From Wyeomyia smithii (Eukaryota > Arthropoda > Insecta > Diptera > Culicidae): a stretch of 64,000 bases of DNA. The stretch is from NCBI RefSeq assembly GCF_029784165.1, contig NC_073695.1, positions 196,503,357-196,567,356 of the forward strand, given 5' to 3'. The position numbers were made by a program, and so were the translations under genes. Positions 45,958 to 58,299 of this stretch are shown in pieces. The notes under the pieces are model-generated. The model saw only the letters and a list, made by a program, of their open reading frames with translations, had not been told where the DNA came from and did not search any database. Within the stretch, counting starts at the first letter, position 1, and each line of letters starts with the position of its first letter.

Positions 45958-48239
45958 TAATAATATTTAATATTTTAAGATAGCTGCCGGCTGTTGGAGT
46001 AGCGCATCAGTATTATTATTTTACGTTTCAGTTAGATAATGTTTTTTATAGTCAATATAAAATTGATAACATCTTTCATTTCTTCTCGTTATTCTATTTT
46101 TATTCAACAGAGTGCTTTGCTGGATTCACCAATACCCTAATCACACCTCCTCTCCCCTCTCTACGCACGTCTATGGTGGCTTCCAAGCATCCGATACCAT
46201 GTGGTCGCTTGTAAGTCTGCACGTAGCAAGCACAACCGCACCTTTATCTCATTGCTCACCAAACCAAGGCAACGCTGGTCCGTAGCAGCTCTCTGGTCTG
46301 CCCAGGCAAAACTTTGAACGTTGATCAAGACTTCCTCCGGCTGTGTTTGTGTATGTAGTTATACATGTTTGCATGATTGTATGTTGAAAGCTACATTTAA
46401 CCGGAAGAAAACACGAATTTACAATGAAAATGGCTGACTGCAAAAGTTGCAGATTCATGTGGACTACCATGCGGTTTCCAGGAGAAGATGTCGACGGTAA
46501 AGCTGCGACATGCTCGGTCAAGACAGAAACGAAACCGGTTTTATTTTTAATTTTACAAGTTTTTCAATTTGCCGAAATTGCCGGAATACTTGATTCGGCC
46601 GAATTAGATAGTTTTACCTGATTTGTTATTGCACACATTGTCAGTGTATTTTTTTTTCATCGTCTAAGTTTACATATTACCTAAGTATAGCTATAACCTA
46701 CTATTTCAAAACGAAATATTCATGTGACAATATGAAATAAAACAATGTAAGGTTTTATATTACATAACACATTGAAACTTACCTTATCAAATAAAAGCAT
46801 CGTGACATTGCACCAGATAACTGTCGATCCATTTCGATTGTGCATCACCCATTGTGTCACTGTCAATGACTCGCAGAATACACACAAAAACTGTAGCACT
46901 GTTGCAGACCTGGTTTGCGCCGCCTCGATTATGTACCACCAGCTCCACTCAATGTTGGCTCCCGTCCGATCTGGTAAGGTATTACTGTGGTCATTTCCAG
47001 CAGCTCAATCGCTTCAACTTTTTTATGTACGCGAATAAAAGCTGTATCCGGTGCACACTTTGGCTCCCGAATATCCGTCAGTTCACGGTGATGTTCATCA
47101 GTCTGTACGTAAATTACACTTCACTACTGTTTTTGTTACCACTAGCTTTCTACGATGTATGACTATATAGAGTACTGACCCAAATCTCTCCCGAGTTGCA
47201 CAATACTCGTACTCGTGACACAATCAACATCAATTACATAGCTTTCGGTAATAGGAGTGCAAATGCCACAAAAAAGTACAGCAACCCGTTTTTCACCGAT
47301 ACCACGTTCGATTCGATTTCAGCTGATGATATCAGTTTTCAATTTTAGTTTGCCAACTGATACTGACTTTGCCATCCAATGTAAGTTTCAATTTTGAATA
47401 CAATACCTTTGGCCTTGCCGTTTACTGGTCTCACATGGTCGAATTGAATAAAATTTCTCACCTCTTCTGGTTTTTGTTCCCAAAACCAGGAAAATTCATT
47501 AAACCAACGCGCTCTGCTTCCAGCACGCAAACCACGGTTGTTGCGAATTAATTTTTCTTCTTTATTCCAGTGCTCAAATGATTATCATTTTCAATTCAAC
47601 ATCAATTTCACTTTACCGGTCGGTGATCCATTCCGCTTACCAGAAGCAACGCCGGGGCAATTCTCGTTTGCAAGCTCGTAGAGCTCTCCACGCGCTTTGA
47701 TGTTTATTTAATTGTTTTTCGGCTGCGGACTTTTCACTGGAAATGTTTCGATTACTGTTATTTAACGACGCTCTATAGGTTATGTACATACATACATACA
47801 TTCACACACACTTACACACTTGCGTTGCCATTCGAAAGTGAAATTGGTCTGGCATATCTGTGGAAGAGAATTGAATTTTAAATTAAAATTTGATCTGGAA
47901 CAACAGTTGCATTGTAGTGTTAATTATAGTTTTATTTTATTCAGGAGGGTAATACGAGGATTTTGAATGAATAACGGTAATTCTAGGAACCATGAATGAA
48001 TGCGCTCGTAAAATAACACCCTACTGCGAGAGTTTGTAAAAATAACTTTATATTTTTTTTAAATTTAATTTGCTTTTCAAAAACATCGAAAGCTTTTGAG
48101 AGGTTGTTGCTTGTTCTTTTCCTTGAAAAGCTTGCGGTGATTACGATGGAAGTCCAACAGATCAACTGGAATCATAAAACCATAGCATAATAAATTCTTT
48201 AGTTTAAAGCTATCCGGAGGTCATAAACGATCGTTATTA
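45958..48239. other. Unique-looking DNA, no gene identified
   Basis: From 46100 to 47830 the sequence is more balanced in composition and free of obvious repeats except a CATA repeat at 47786-47803. It could be intron or flank of a real gene. A possible exon at 46111-46210 is listed separately. Open frames at 46424-46621, 46772-47038 and 46854-47162 show no known domain. Confidence 0.4.
46111..46210 (+). other. Possible internal or 5' UTR exon
   Basis: A good acceptor (TATTTTTATTCAACAG) precedes 100 bases that are open in two frames and end at a good donor (GTAAGT at 46211). The two open translations have no recognisable motif, so it may be an untranslated exon or chance. Confidence 0.2.
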
Positions 48240-49228
48240 TAAATAATCTATGAAAGATACGATTGAAAGGATGATGGAAAGGGAGGCGGGAAACACAAGA
48301 CATACATCATGAAAGACAAGGAAGGAAATTAATAAGAAAGATAAAAAGGATAGAAAGACAAGAAAGATTAAACAGAAAAGATACGCAAGAAGCAGAAATG
48401 TAAGAAATGAAAGACAAATGAAAGCAGACAAGAAGAAATAGACAAAAGAATATAAAACAAGACAGACAAGAAATGAAGAAGAAAAATAATATATCATAAG
48501 AAAAATTAGAAGCGTGATAGATAACATAGGGTGATAAGTAAGACACGAGAGATAGAAGGGACACAAAAAATCAAGAAAGACAAAAATTATAAAGAATACA
48601 AGGAAGCAGGAGAAAACAAGAAAGACAAGAGAAACCTGAAAGACAAGACAAAAAAAAATAGTAGAAAAACGAAAATGACAACAATGATACAGAAGCAAAA
48701 TCAGACAAGAAAAACAAGTATTGAAAGACAAAATGAAGAAAAGGAAAACGAAAACGAAAACGAAAACGACAAGAAAAACAAGAGCTATAAGAAAGACAAA
48801 AAAATAAAGAAAACGAAAAAGACATGAATAACAAAGTGAACAAAAAGACAGGGAACACAAAACATACAACAAAAATGACAAAACAGATACGATACGCATA
48901 AACAGAATGGTGAGAAATATATGACCGATGAGAACTAGACGAGAGAGACAGGTAAGATAGCAGAAAGACATAAGATACAAAAAAGCACGAACAAAAATAG
49001 AAAAAAAACCGACAGAAAAGTAAGATAGGAATGACAAAACGAGCAAAAATGACAAGAAACACAAGACACACAAAGTGGGTGGCAAGAAAGAAATGAAGAA
49101 CAAGAGAGTGAATAGCGATAAAAAGACAAAGAAAAACACAATAACCAGAAAAACGAGAAAAATACGAATAACAAAATGGACCAGACAAGGCACACAACAA
49201 CGTCAAAAAGGACAAGACGTATAAAAAA
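48240..49228 (+). repeat. T-poor GACAAGAAA satellite, block 1
   Basis: About 1 kb consists of degenerate tandem GACAAGAAA/AAGACAAG units with variants such as GAAAGACAA and AACGAAAACGAAAACG. T is very rare, so the minus strand has almost no stop codons and shows long Phe/Leu/Ser frames (up to 318 codons) that are artefacts. It ends against the composite repeat at 49229 in an A/G run. Confidence 0.88.
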
Positions 49229-49369
49229 AGAAAAAAAAAAACCTAAATTAATCCACCTAGCGGTCAGACCCAGCCTTTCTCATTCAAACTTTTATTTGTA
49301 AAAATAGATTTACATGAACGCTTCAATCCAATAAATGTATATTCACTCTTTAGGTTCTAAAATATTGAT

Positions 49370-49600
49370 GTTGTAATCTATACATATAAAAATGCAGTCC
49401 GGTTTGTCTGTCTGTTTGATCCATATAGGCTCGAAAACTACCGAACCGATCGACGTGAAAATTTCTATGTAGGGGTTTTTGGTACCGATAAAAATTCCTA
49501 TGATAGTTTGAGACCCCTCCCTCTTCTGGAAAGAAGGGGTCAAATACAAATGAAACATACATTTCTGCACAACTCAAGAACAAACCAAGCAAATGAAACC
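49370..49600 (+). repeat. Helitron-like leader
   Basis: ATCTATACATATAAAAATGC, then GTCTGTCTGTTTGATC and ACTACCGAACCGATCGACGT follow the layout I associate with insect Helitron 5' ends (TCTATA..ATAAAAATG, TCTGTCTGTCTG, GAACCGAT). This rests on memory of the pattern. A matching copy is at 59915-60150. Confidence 0.5.
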
Positions 49601-49739
49601 GAATTTGGCATGTGGATGTTTTAACGGGTAATAAATATGTCCATAATGGTTCGACGCCCCTTCCTCTTATTGAAGCACATGTTTCTGCACAAATTTCTGC
49701 ACATCTCGCGAACTAATCAACCATATTTGGCAGGTGAAT

Positions 49740-50670
49740 GTTTTTAGTGGTAGCAAATATGTTCCATAATCGACCTCAGGCAACATTTTGGATTGTAAGA
49801 TAGCAACTTCCGGTTTCTGGAAAACAGCCAAAAATGGAAGATTTTCACCCAATATAATAATATCCGGATAAAGAAAGATACACAGGAGCTAAATTCGACC
49901 ACAGATACCATTTTGAATTCTAAGTTGGCGACTTCCGGTTTCGGAAAAACAGCGGCAAACGACCAAATACCACCCAAAAAGGGGGGTATTTTCGGAATCG
50001 TAATGATGCACTGGAGCCACAAATCGACTTCAGACACCATTATGAATTGTAGGATGGCAACTTGTGGTTTCTGGAAAACAGCCAGAAATGGCCGAATTCC
50101 GTCTAACATGTATCTCCGGATCTAGAATGATACACAGCAGCTGAAATCGTTCAAAGGCCTATTTTGGATTCTAGGTTGGAGGCCTCCGGTTTCTGGGAAA
50201 CAGCGGAAAATGATCGAATTACACCCAATGTGAGTGTTTCTTCAACCAGAATGACGCTCAGAGGCCAGAAATTATCTTAAATACCATTTCGAAATCCAAG
50301 ATGGCTACTTCCGGTTTATGAAAAACAGCCTAAAATAACAAAATACCATCCAATATGAGTATCTCTGGAACCAGAATGATGCAATGAGCTAACAATTGAC
50401 CTCAGGCACCATTTTGAATCGCTAAATGGCAACTTATAGGAAACAGCCGAAAATGACCAAATAATACTCAACATGGAAATTTCCGTAATCGAGATGATGC
50501 ATAGAAACCAAACATTGACCCTTGACACCATTTTGAAATCAAAGACCACTCTTAGTTTCTGGAAAACAACCAAAATAACTAAATACCTCCCAATATGAGT
50601 ATTTCCGGTGTCAGATTGATGCCAGAAAATTTGCTGAAAATGACCGAATACCACCCAATATGAATATATT
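49740..50670 (+). repeat. Tandem ~118 bp repeat array
   Basis: About eight diverged units each contain a CAGACACCATTTTGAAT block, a GATGGCAACTTCCGGTTTCT block, a GGAAAACAGCCAAAAATG block and a CCAGAATGATGCA block. The same unit occurs once in inverse at 54750-54860 and in fragments at 60420-60475 and 62910-63070. Confidence 0.85.
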
Positions 50671-51289
50671 CAGAATTAGGGCGATGTACAGAAGCCAAAA
50701 GTCGAGGATGTTGTCATTTTGATAAAACCAATCATTTCAAATGATTTGTCTTTTGACTTTGATCATATCCTATGGCCGATTCGTCGTGCATTTGCAGACT
50801 TCAAACAAACCGCAAGGAATCAATGAACTTGGAACGTTCAAATAGTACGACACCACATTTAAATTATGTTGAAGCCACATATATCGATCAAAGCAGGTAT
50901 AGTTTTAAATAGTCTTTGAATGTCTCTTCTTTCCATAACTTTTGAGCCACATATCAAATTGTTATGAAGTTTGTTATTTGTAAGTTTGAGAGATGACTCG
51001 TTCATATGACACTCGTTATGTCCAAATAATGTAATCTTTGAGATAATAGACTTTCGTTGTTTTATTAACAATTTAATACATAACGGTTGCTTAAGTTCGA
51101 TTATAATCAAATGAAATGGGGACGTATAGGGCAGCCAAACTTTGGAACCACGTGTTCAATCATAATTCATCAGTTAACCCTTAACTAGTCCGCTTATCTG
51201 ATAATAATAATCAAATCGGTTGTGTAGTTTCTGAGATAATGAAGTTTCGTGATTTTCACAAGTCGGCACATTACAAATGAAGTATTAGT

Positions 51290-51860
51290 TCAATTACAGT
51301 AAAATTCAATAGGGTCTTCTGAGGCAGCTAGACCATTCATTTGACACTAATTTTGTGGAAATCGGGTCAGCCATCTCTGAGAAAAGTGAGTGAGTCCAAG
51401 TAGTTTTCGGAATATGTTCCTTTGCATAGCTGGATTTCACATTTTTAAACATAACAGGCAAAGTAATAGTCCGACTGCAAAACAAATCAATAGGGTCTTA
51501 TGGGGCAATTAGACCTTCCATTTGACACTGATTTTATGAAAATCGGTACAGCCATCTCTGAGAAACATGAGTGAGATTAAACAGTCTTCAGAATACGTTT
51601 CTTTTCATAACTTTTGAACCACAAGTTCAATCTTTATGAAATTCTTTTGAGACCAATTTTGTTCAAATCAGTTGTGTAGTTTCGGAGATATTGATGTTTC
51701 ATGATTTTCACATTTTTAAACATAACCTCTAAACTAAAAATCAGATTACAATGAAATTCAATAGGATCTTATGGGGCAACAAGACCTTTCATTTGCAATT
51801 AATTCCATGAAAATCGGTCCAGCCATCTCTGAGAAAAGTGAGTGAGAATAAAAATCTGCA
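51290..51860 (+). repeat. Tandem ~180 bp repeat units
   Basis: CAATAGGGTCTT-(T/A)TGGGGCA, CATTTGACACTGATTT and CAGCCATCTCTGAGAAA recur at about 51310, 51490 and 51760. One unit recurs at 60525-60690. Confidence 0.8.
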
Positions 51861-51912
51861 CATACACACACACATACACACACACTCACACACACACACA
51901 CACACACACACA
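51857..51912 (+). repeat. (CA)n microsatellite
   Basis: About 55 bp of CA repeats with TA and TC interruptions are followed by the CTCAGCTCGTCGAGCTGAG palindrome. The equivalent run at 60743-60766 is shorter. Confidence 0.9.
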
Positions 51913-52034
51913 GAAAATTCTCAGCTCGTCGAGCTGAGTCGAGTGATATATGCCATTCAGCCCTTTGGAGCACTTTTATACTTTCGGTTTTGCAAGTGAT
52001 TGCTATACCTTTCTAGGAGAAAGGCAAAAAGTTA

Positions 52035-54480
52035 AACAAAAAACTAAGAAATAGGAGACAACGAAAAGGTAAGTAAGGAATAAAAGTTAATGATGACGAA
52101 AAAGATAGATAAGACTAACGAAAATGACAGGTAAGACAAGAATGTCATAACAAGCAATAAATAAAGAAAGACAAGAATAAGAAGTCAAACGAAAATAAAG
52201 AAGAAGAAATGACAAAATGATAAGAAAATACGAGAGTTAAAAACACAGAAGAGGCAGATAGACTGAACAGACAAGAATGATATATACGATAAGCGAGACA
52301 AGCAACACAAGAAAGACAGGAAGGTTAGGAAAAACAAGAAAATAAGAAAAAAAATAAGACAAGAATGACATGAAAAACAAGAAAGACAAAAAAGCAAAAA
52401 ACAACGAAAAATACGAAAATGACAAAAATGACAAAAATGACAAAAACGACAAGCAAAACAAAAAGTCCCGAGACTAACTAAAAAAAAAAGGAAGGAATAA
52501 TTTGAAAAAGACGAGAAAAGCAACAAATAGAAGACAAACGAAAATGGACAGGAAAAATCACAAAAAGATACGGTGAAAAGACGAGAGAGCCGAGAAACAC
52601 ATAAGAAACCAAGATAAAAGAAACGAGACAGGTGAGCAAAATACGAGATACAAGAATGATAAGCGATACAAGAAAAACAAGTGAAATCGGAAAGACAAGA
52701 AAATTACGGGGCAAGACAGAAACAATCGAAGGGGAAAATCAACAAACGACAAGAAAAACTTGAAAGAAGAAAAAATCAAGAAAACAAGACAAACAAGCGA
52801 GACAAGAAGAGCATCAAAGACAAATAAAAAATAAGTAAGGAAAGCAAGAGTGACAAGACAGATACGAGAGAAAAAAGACAGAAAAGAGTGTGAAAAAAAC
52901 AACAAAGAAATAGGATACAGGCGAAAAGAATTCAAAAATATAAGAGTTAGAAAGAATTAGAATAAAATTAGAAGTTAGAATAAAACAAGAAAGACGAGTA
53001 AGACAAAGTACTAGGAAAAAAGAATATAACAAAGAAGATACGAAAGCAGAGTATAACTTGAAAATACACTAAAGTCGCTTTTTACGCGGGGGATACGAGC
53101 CGCGTAAAAAAACCAGCGTAAATTCCGGAATCCGCGTAAAAACACCGCGTAAATTCCGGAATCAGCGTGAAAAAAACCGCGTAAATTCCGGAATCCGCGT
53201 AAAAACGCGTATAAAGCGACCTTAGTGTAGTATAAAAAGACAAAAAAGTGAAGAAAAACGAAAACTATCTAGCAAAGATCAGAAAGACGAGCAAAGCAAA
53301 AAAAACATAAAACTCAAGAAAGACAAAGTAAAAAATCAACAACTAAAGAATTAAAATGGAAACTTGGAAAAAATACAAGAAAACCAGCAAGATAAGACTA
53401 GAAGAACAACAAGGACAAACGAAATATATCCGAGAAAAGCATGACAAGACTGATACGAAAAAGAATTGAACGAACAAAAGACGAAACAGAAGGCATGCAA
53501 CAAGAAAAGCCAGATAGACACAAAAAAAGACAGGAAAGAAATTTAAGATACCTTGAAACAGACAAGAAAACATAGTCGAAAGCAAATTGAACGAGAAAGA
53601 CAAGAAATGCGGAGAGACAAGAAAAACATGTAAGGCAACAAAAAGACATGAGGCACACAAAAAAGGGAAACACGACGAAAATGACTAGCATTACAAGCAA
53701 AAATACTTAAAAAATGAAATACTTATGACCAAACAAGCAAAAAACACTAGACACACAAGAAAGGAAATAAAAACAAAGGGTGAAAAAGGATAAAAAAGAC
53801 AAAGAAGACCAGAGTAACCAGAAAGACGAAAAAGATACGAATGACAAAATGGACTAGAATCACATGACACAGGAGAACGTCAAGAAAAAATAAGATGAAA
53901 ATAAGACAATAAAAAACAAGGTATACAAAACAAGAAATAAAAGACAAGTGAACACAGATAGAAACTACGAAAAAGTAGAAAACAGTAAAAATTAAAATTA
54001 CGACAAAGATAACAATGATAAAAAAGTAAAGATGGACGAAAAAAGCGGGTGAGACAGAAAAGACAAAAATGAAAAGTTTAGAAATAAAGACAAGATCGAC
54101 CAAAAAGACGAGAATGACATTTAATAAGAGAAATAAGACAAGAATAACATAAGACAAGAAATATAGAATAAGTCACGAGTCAATAAAGAAAGACTAGAAA
54201 AAGGAGGAAGAGAAAACTAAAAAACACAAGAAAGGCAACCAATGAGGACAAACGAAAATATTCAAAAATTCAATCACAAAGGACATGTAAACGAGGAATA
54301 CTACATATAAGTCCAGAAAGATCGAAAAGACATTATAAAGACTAATAAATTACGAAAAACCTAAAAGACAAGGAAGAAAAACATAAAAAGAAAAACTGAA
54401 TAAAAAACGACCAAGAAGACGGTAATGGCAAAAAAGACGAGTTTTACAAGAGAGACGAAAAAAACACGAAACACAAAAAA
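52035..54480 (+). repeat. T-poor GACAAGAAA satellite, block 2
   Basis: This 2.4 kb continuation of the satellite has the same degenerate GACAAGAAA units and A/G/C bias, interrupted by a 161 bp MITE at 53067-53227. Units are too diverged for a fixed period; 9 bp and multiples are most evident (for example GACAAAAAT repeated three times at 52422-52448). Confidence 0.87.
53067..53227. mobile_element. Short TA-flanked MITE, ACGCGG family
   Basis: CACTAAAGTCGCTTTTTACG at the left and, inverted, CACTAAGGTCGCTTTATACG at the right lie inside TA dinucleotides (53065-53066, 53228-53229). The interior is three direct repeats of GCGTAAATTCCGGAATC. The end layout matches the 707 bp MITE at 8370-9076. It stands out sharply from the surrounding T-poor satellite. 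Confidence 0.85.
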
Positions 54481-54994
54481 AAATCAGAAAGGTTGTGTGT
54501 AAAACCACGCCTACAAAATTATCGTATAACTGCTTCAGGCTGTTGGTTGTATTACTTGCATTACTGCATTCGAGAATGATCGTAAACTTCTTGTTTCAAA
54601 AAATTCTCTGACTGATAGAAAGATTACGATAGTCAAAATATTTATTTCAATAACTTTTAGCAAACAACACTAATGAAACAACTCGCTACGAATAATGTAT
54701 CAAAGTAAAGATTCAAAAAGGTATCTGGAGTCGATTCCCAACATCTGGATATCATTCCTGCTTCGAGAATAGTCACCATTTTTGACTGTTTTCAAGAAAC
54801 CTAAAATTGCCACCATGAATTTAAAAACGGCGTCTGAAGTTGATTTTTTGGATTCTAGATGTCATTCTAGTTCTCGTATTTTGTTAGAACTAAATTTGTT
54901 ATCGAAAGTATTTGAAATTGGACAAAAATATATTGTTTTCATTTTACACCCTTCCTTTAGGAGCATTCCGAAAGTCATCAAAAGTCAAGTCAGA
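54481..54994 (-). repeat. Spacer with an inverse 118 bp-type unit
   Basis: From 54720 to 54870, reading inversely, AAATCAACTTCAGACGCCGT, a GGTGGCAATTTTAGGTTTCT block and a TGAAAACAGTCAAAAATGG block match the 118 bp unit of the composite repeat. The part from 54490 to 54720 is unassigned. Confidence 0.65.
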
Positions 54995-55770
54995 CTAGAA
55001 ATGCAAAGGCGTGACGAACAAAACAGATCAGAAAGACGAAAAAAGATAGAAAGACAAAATAGACAAGAATCAAAAATAAAATGAATGAATGACAAAATGA
55101 CGAGGAAACACGAAAGTTAAGAAACACAGAAGAGACAGATAGACCAAAAAGACAAGAAAGACATTAGGATAAGTTGGATAAAAAAGATAGAAAACAAGAG
55201 CATCAAGAAAGACAAGAAAAATAAGAGAGGCAAATAAGACACGAATGACATAAAAGACAGGAAGACAAGATAAACAAGAAATACAAAATAAACAAGAAAG
55301 ACAAGTAAAACAAGAAAGGTAAGAAAAATATAAGAGATAAAAAAGAATTGCAAGAATTTCATGAATTACAGATTTACAAGAAAGACAAGACAGCCAAGAT
55401 TTCAAAGAAAGACAAGAAAAAGAAGAAAATGAGTGAAACTAGCAAAAAAATATAAAAAGAGATAAGAAAGACAAAAAATACAAGATAGACAGAAATAATA
55501 CAAGACAAGTAATACGAGAATTACAAGACAACAACCAAGTCAAGAAAAATGAAACAAAAATAAAAACAAAACAACAAAAATAAGAAAAACAAAAAAGATA
55601 AACAATAGACAAACCCCAAGTGAAAAGACAAGAAGAAATAAAATAACACGAAAGAAAAGGAACATGAAGGACACGAAAAAAAGAGCGACAAGGGACACAT
55701 GAAATACAGGAAAGACAAATGAAGTACAGGAAAGACAAATGAAAATTAACCAAGGAAACAAAAATGTAAA
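54995..55770 (+). repeat. T-poor GACAAGAAA satellite, block 3
   Basis: The last satellite block has the same units and strand bias as blocks 1 and 2 and ends at about 55770, before unique-looking sequence. A short GAAGTACAGGAAAGACAAAT duplication is at 55704-55743. Confidence 0.87.
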
Positions 55771-57281
55771 AAGCATCATATGAATGGTACATATGCATCA
55801 TGATTTATGCTGTACGGATTTGCAGCCCGATTAGTGGGATGATTTCAAATCTGTACACATAGGGTAATTTACGAACTCTCGTCAGTCTTCGTCAGTTATT
55901 ATGTTTTGAGCTACCACTGGGCACTCTTTGAAAATCTTTCAAATAATGAACACAGAATCCTTAACAGTTGCAGACCGATAGGGTTTTCATAAATCATAAA
56001 ATGAAAAATAAATTTATAAGCTGCCAGAAATATGTTAAAGTTACCGAGTTTTCTTCGGCCTCCCTGGTAGTACCGCGACAACTGGAAAGGACTTTCTGTA
56101 TCGTAAACAGTATATGAACTGATGAAAAGTCGCGATTATGAGGTAAGATCATAAAAGTAATGGTAACTGTTGCAATATTGACGAATATCAGAAAATTCCA
56201 TTTAGAACTATAACGCAAAACACACTCCACGAAAACCCATCGTTTAAAATCTAACCAAAGCTCCCAGAACGGTTGACAGATAATTTATCAACTACCGACC
56301 AACGTTTTCGATTATATTTGTTTCGCAACCATGAACGCTAAGCAGCATCTTCATGCATTTCTCGAACGAGGAAATATATCGAACACTTCGAAATGAAAGA
56401 AAAAACACATTTGACTTCCGAAAACATAATTCATATTTTGTTCCCTATCTCGCACAATTTGAGGCAATATTGTCTCAACGAAAAAGCGTGGAAAATGTAA
56501 TAAGTAACACTAAGCTGATACAAAGGTCAGGTCCCACCAGAGCCGAGCCGAGCGTACCACAAGGAAGCAAAGGCAGGAATTTCTATCAAAGCAGTGCCAA
56601 AAGTAACAGTTGTGGCATCCAGTTTTTCTGCACATCAAGCAAATAAAAGCTGTCACAAAACGAGTAAAATGGCAAAATTGAATAGACTGACAATACCGGC
56701 AGCTGGCGCCAGGGAGGGAAACGGCAACGAACTTGTTTCCGATTCCTCACACCGGCTGCTAATACTTTTCATCATCAGCCCAGAGCGGGCTTCTTGCAGC
56801 CGATAGATTTAGGCATGGCGGAAAATACGAGTATCACTAGAAACTCCGTCGAAAAGCGGCGCAATATTTCCGGGAAATCTGCTTCATCCCGACGGCAATT
56901 TCCCCTTCCCTTCAACCGAACGGTTTGGTTATCGTTCCATTCGAAAAAGTAACCATCATCGTTGCGCGCTTAAAATATTTTTCTTGTACTACTACATTCG
57001 CATGGAAGTCTGTTCCAATCTTTCTGTAAACATATAACTATTTTTTAATTCTGTTTGGATCATCTTTAGCTTGGCTTCAGTTTCAAAAATATAAAATCAC
57101 TCTCATTTCCTACTGTTGAATAAATTTTAACGAGAGAAGTAGCCATCAAGTGGTTACGATGAACCCGAAAAAGCAATAATGTTGAACAGCTATGAGTGAG
57201 TTTAATTTAGTCATTTGGTTCTGGAACAGATGCTGCTATCCTAATTTAACAACCTGTTTTGGAAGCGAATATTAGCAAGTG
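55771..57281. other. Unique-looking DNA, no gene identified
   Basis: Composition is balanced between 56490 and 56950 (for example GCCGAGCCGAGCG, GGCGCCAGGGAGGG), unlike the repeats nearby. Two open frames (56353-56646, 56594-56806) have no recognisable domain. It may be flank or intron of a neighbouring gene. Confidence 0.4.
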
Positions 57282-58005
57282 GTTTGACCCTCATCCAGAT
57301 CAACACGTTTAAAAATTCAGTGCCCTGTGAAAAAAGTGTTTGGGTAATCATAAAACATAAAATTGAGATTTGAGGAAAATGAGCAAGCTAATTAATTATA
57401 CAATCGATTGGTTTTGTAGTTTTTCCACTCTCTGCTATTTTACACACGGGTGAACGTTTTAATATCCGTGCAAACATGCTACTTTTTAGTTACTGTAGCC
57501 CAACCATGCAAACAGGGGCGAATCACCGAAATGATTTTCTTTCTCACTTTTGCCGTTTTGATGGTGACTTTCCAAAGCTTCTCGAATAATACACCAATCA
57601 TGGCTCTTGCAATACCAGCTGTGTCACCCTCCGAGAAATTTGTGTTTGACCCTCATCCAGATCAACACGTTTAAAAATTCAGTGCCCTGTGAAAAAAGTG
57701 TTTGGGTAATCATAAAACATAAAATTGAGATTTGAGGAAAATGAGCAAGCTAATTAATTATACAATCGATTGGTTTTGTAGTTTTTCCACTCTCTGCTAT
57801 TTTACACACGGGTGAACGTTTTAATATCCGTGCAAACATGCTACTTTTTAGTTACTGTAGCCCAACCATGCAAACAGGGGCGAATCACCGAAATGATTTT
57901 CTTTCTCACTTTTGCCGTTTTGATGGTGACTTTCCAAAGCTTCTCGAATAATACACCAATCATGGCTCTTGCAATACCAGCTGTGTCACCCTCCGAGAAA
58001 TTTGT
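57282..58005 (+). repeat. Perfect 362 bp tandem duplication
   Basis: 57282-57643 and 57644-58005 appear identical by eye over their full 362 bp. The junction has short microhomology (GTG-TTT at both borders). The upstream border is AGTG-GTTTGACC and the downstream border TGTGTG-GTTTCTG. Identity without a single difference means a very recent event or an assembly artefact. Confidence 0.93.
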
Positions 58006-58290
58006 GTGGTTTCTGAAATGTGCGTCTGTGAGCACCGACTTACATTTGCAAAGATGATGGTAAATGAGGAACAAAAGATCCTGTCCAGGAACTATGTTAA
58101 TTGTTATGCGATGCAAGAGCAGGTCGAAACTTGCGATACTAAAACGGTCGCTTGATTCAACAACGCAGACGAAACTAGTACGTAATTTGTGGAACGCCTC
58201 CAAACGACAAAGTCGATAGAATGAAACGACAATGTGACTGCCGTAACCAAGATTAAGTTGGCTGCTGTGGCTATGGGGTGTTATTAGCAT
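57841..58290 (-). CDS. Unrecognised 149-codon open frame
   Basis: The frame runs from ATG at 58290 to a stop at 57841, across the second unit of the tandem duplication. It has a mixed, protein-like composition (SIASFDLLLHRITINIVPGQ around residues 51-70) and no low complexity, but no domain I recognise. The opposite strand also has an open frame over the same bases (57812-58057) with a hydrophobic stretch (MIFFLTFAVLMVTF), so one of the two is a shadow. No Kozak-like context or splice signals decide. It might be a chance frame. Confidence 0.2.
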   Translation of the reverse strand: MLITPHSHSSQLNLGYGSHIVVSFYRLCRLEAFHKLRTSFVCVVESSDRFSIASFDLLLHRITINIVPGQDLLFLIYHHLCKCKSVLTDAHFRNHTNFSEGDTAGIARAMIGVLFEKLWKVTIKTAKVRKKIISVIRPCLHGWATVTKK

Positions 58291-58299
58291 TGCCTTTGA

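Larger units (their letters stand above)
49229..52034 (+). repeat. 2.8 kb composite interspersed repeat, long copy
   Basis: It begins ACCTAAATTAATCCACCTAG and ends CCTTTCTAGGAGAAAGGCAA, and an internally deleted copy with the same two ends lies at 59779-61146. Inside, in order, are a Helitron-like leader (about 49370-49600), tandem 118 bp units (49740-50670), about 180 bp units (51290-51860), a (CA)n run (51857-51912) and a 3' hairpin (CCTTTCT-AGG-AGAAAGG). It interrupts the GACAAGAAA satellite. No protein is encoded. Confidence 0.78.

Noticed and set aside
48237..49193. 318-codon minus-strand open frame rich in Phe, Leu, Ser and Val, resembling a membrane protein
   Set aside because: It lies wholly in T-poor GACAAGAAA satellite, whose complement lacks stop codons. 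The hydrophobic composition follows from the repeat. The same applies to long minus-strand frames at 52185-54157 and 55070-55801.
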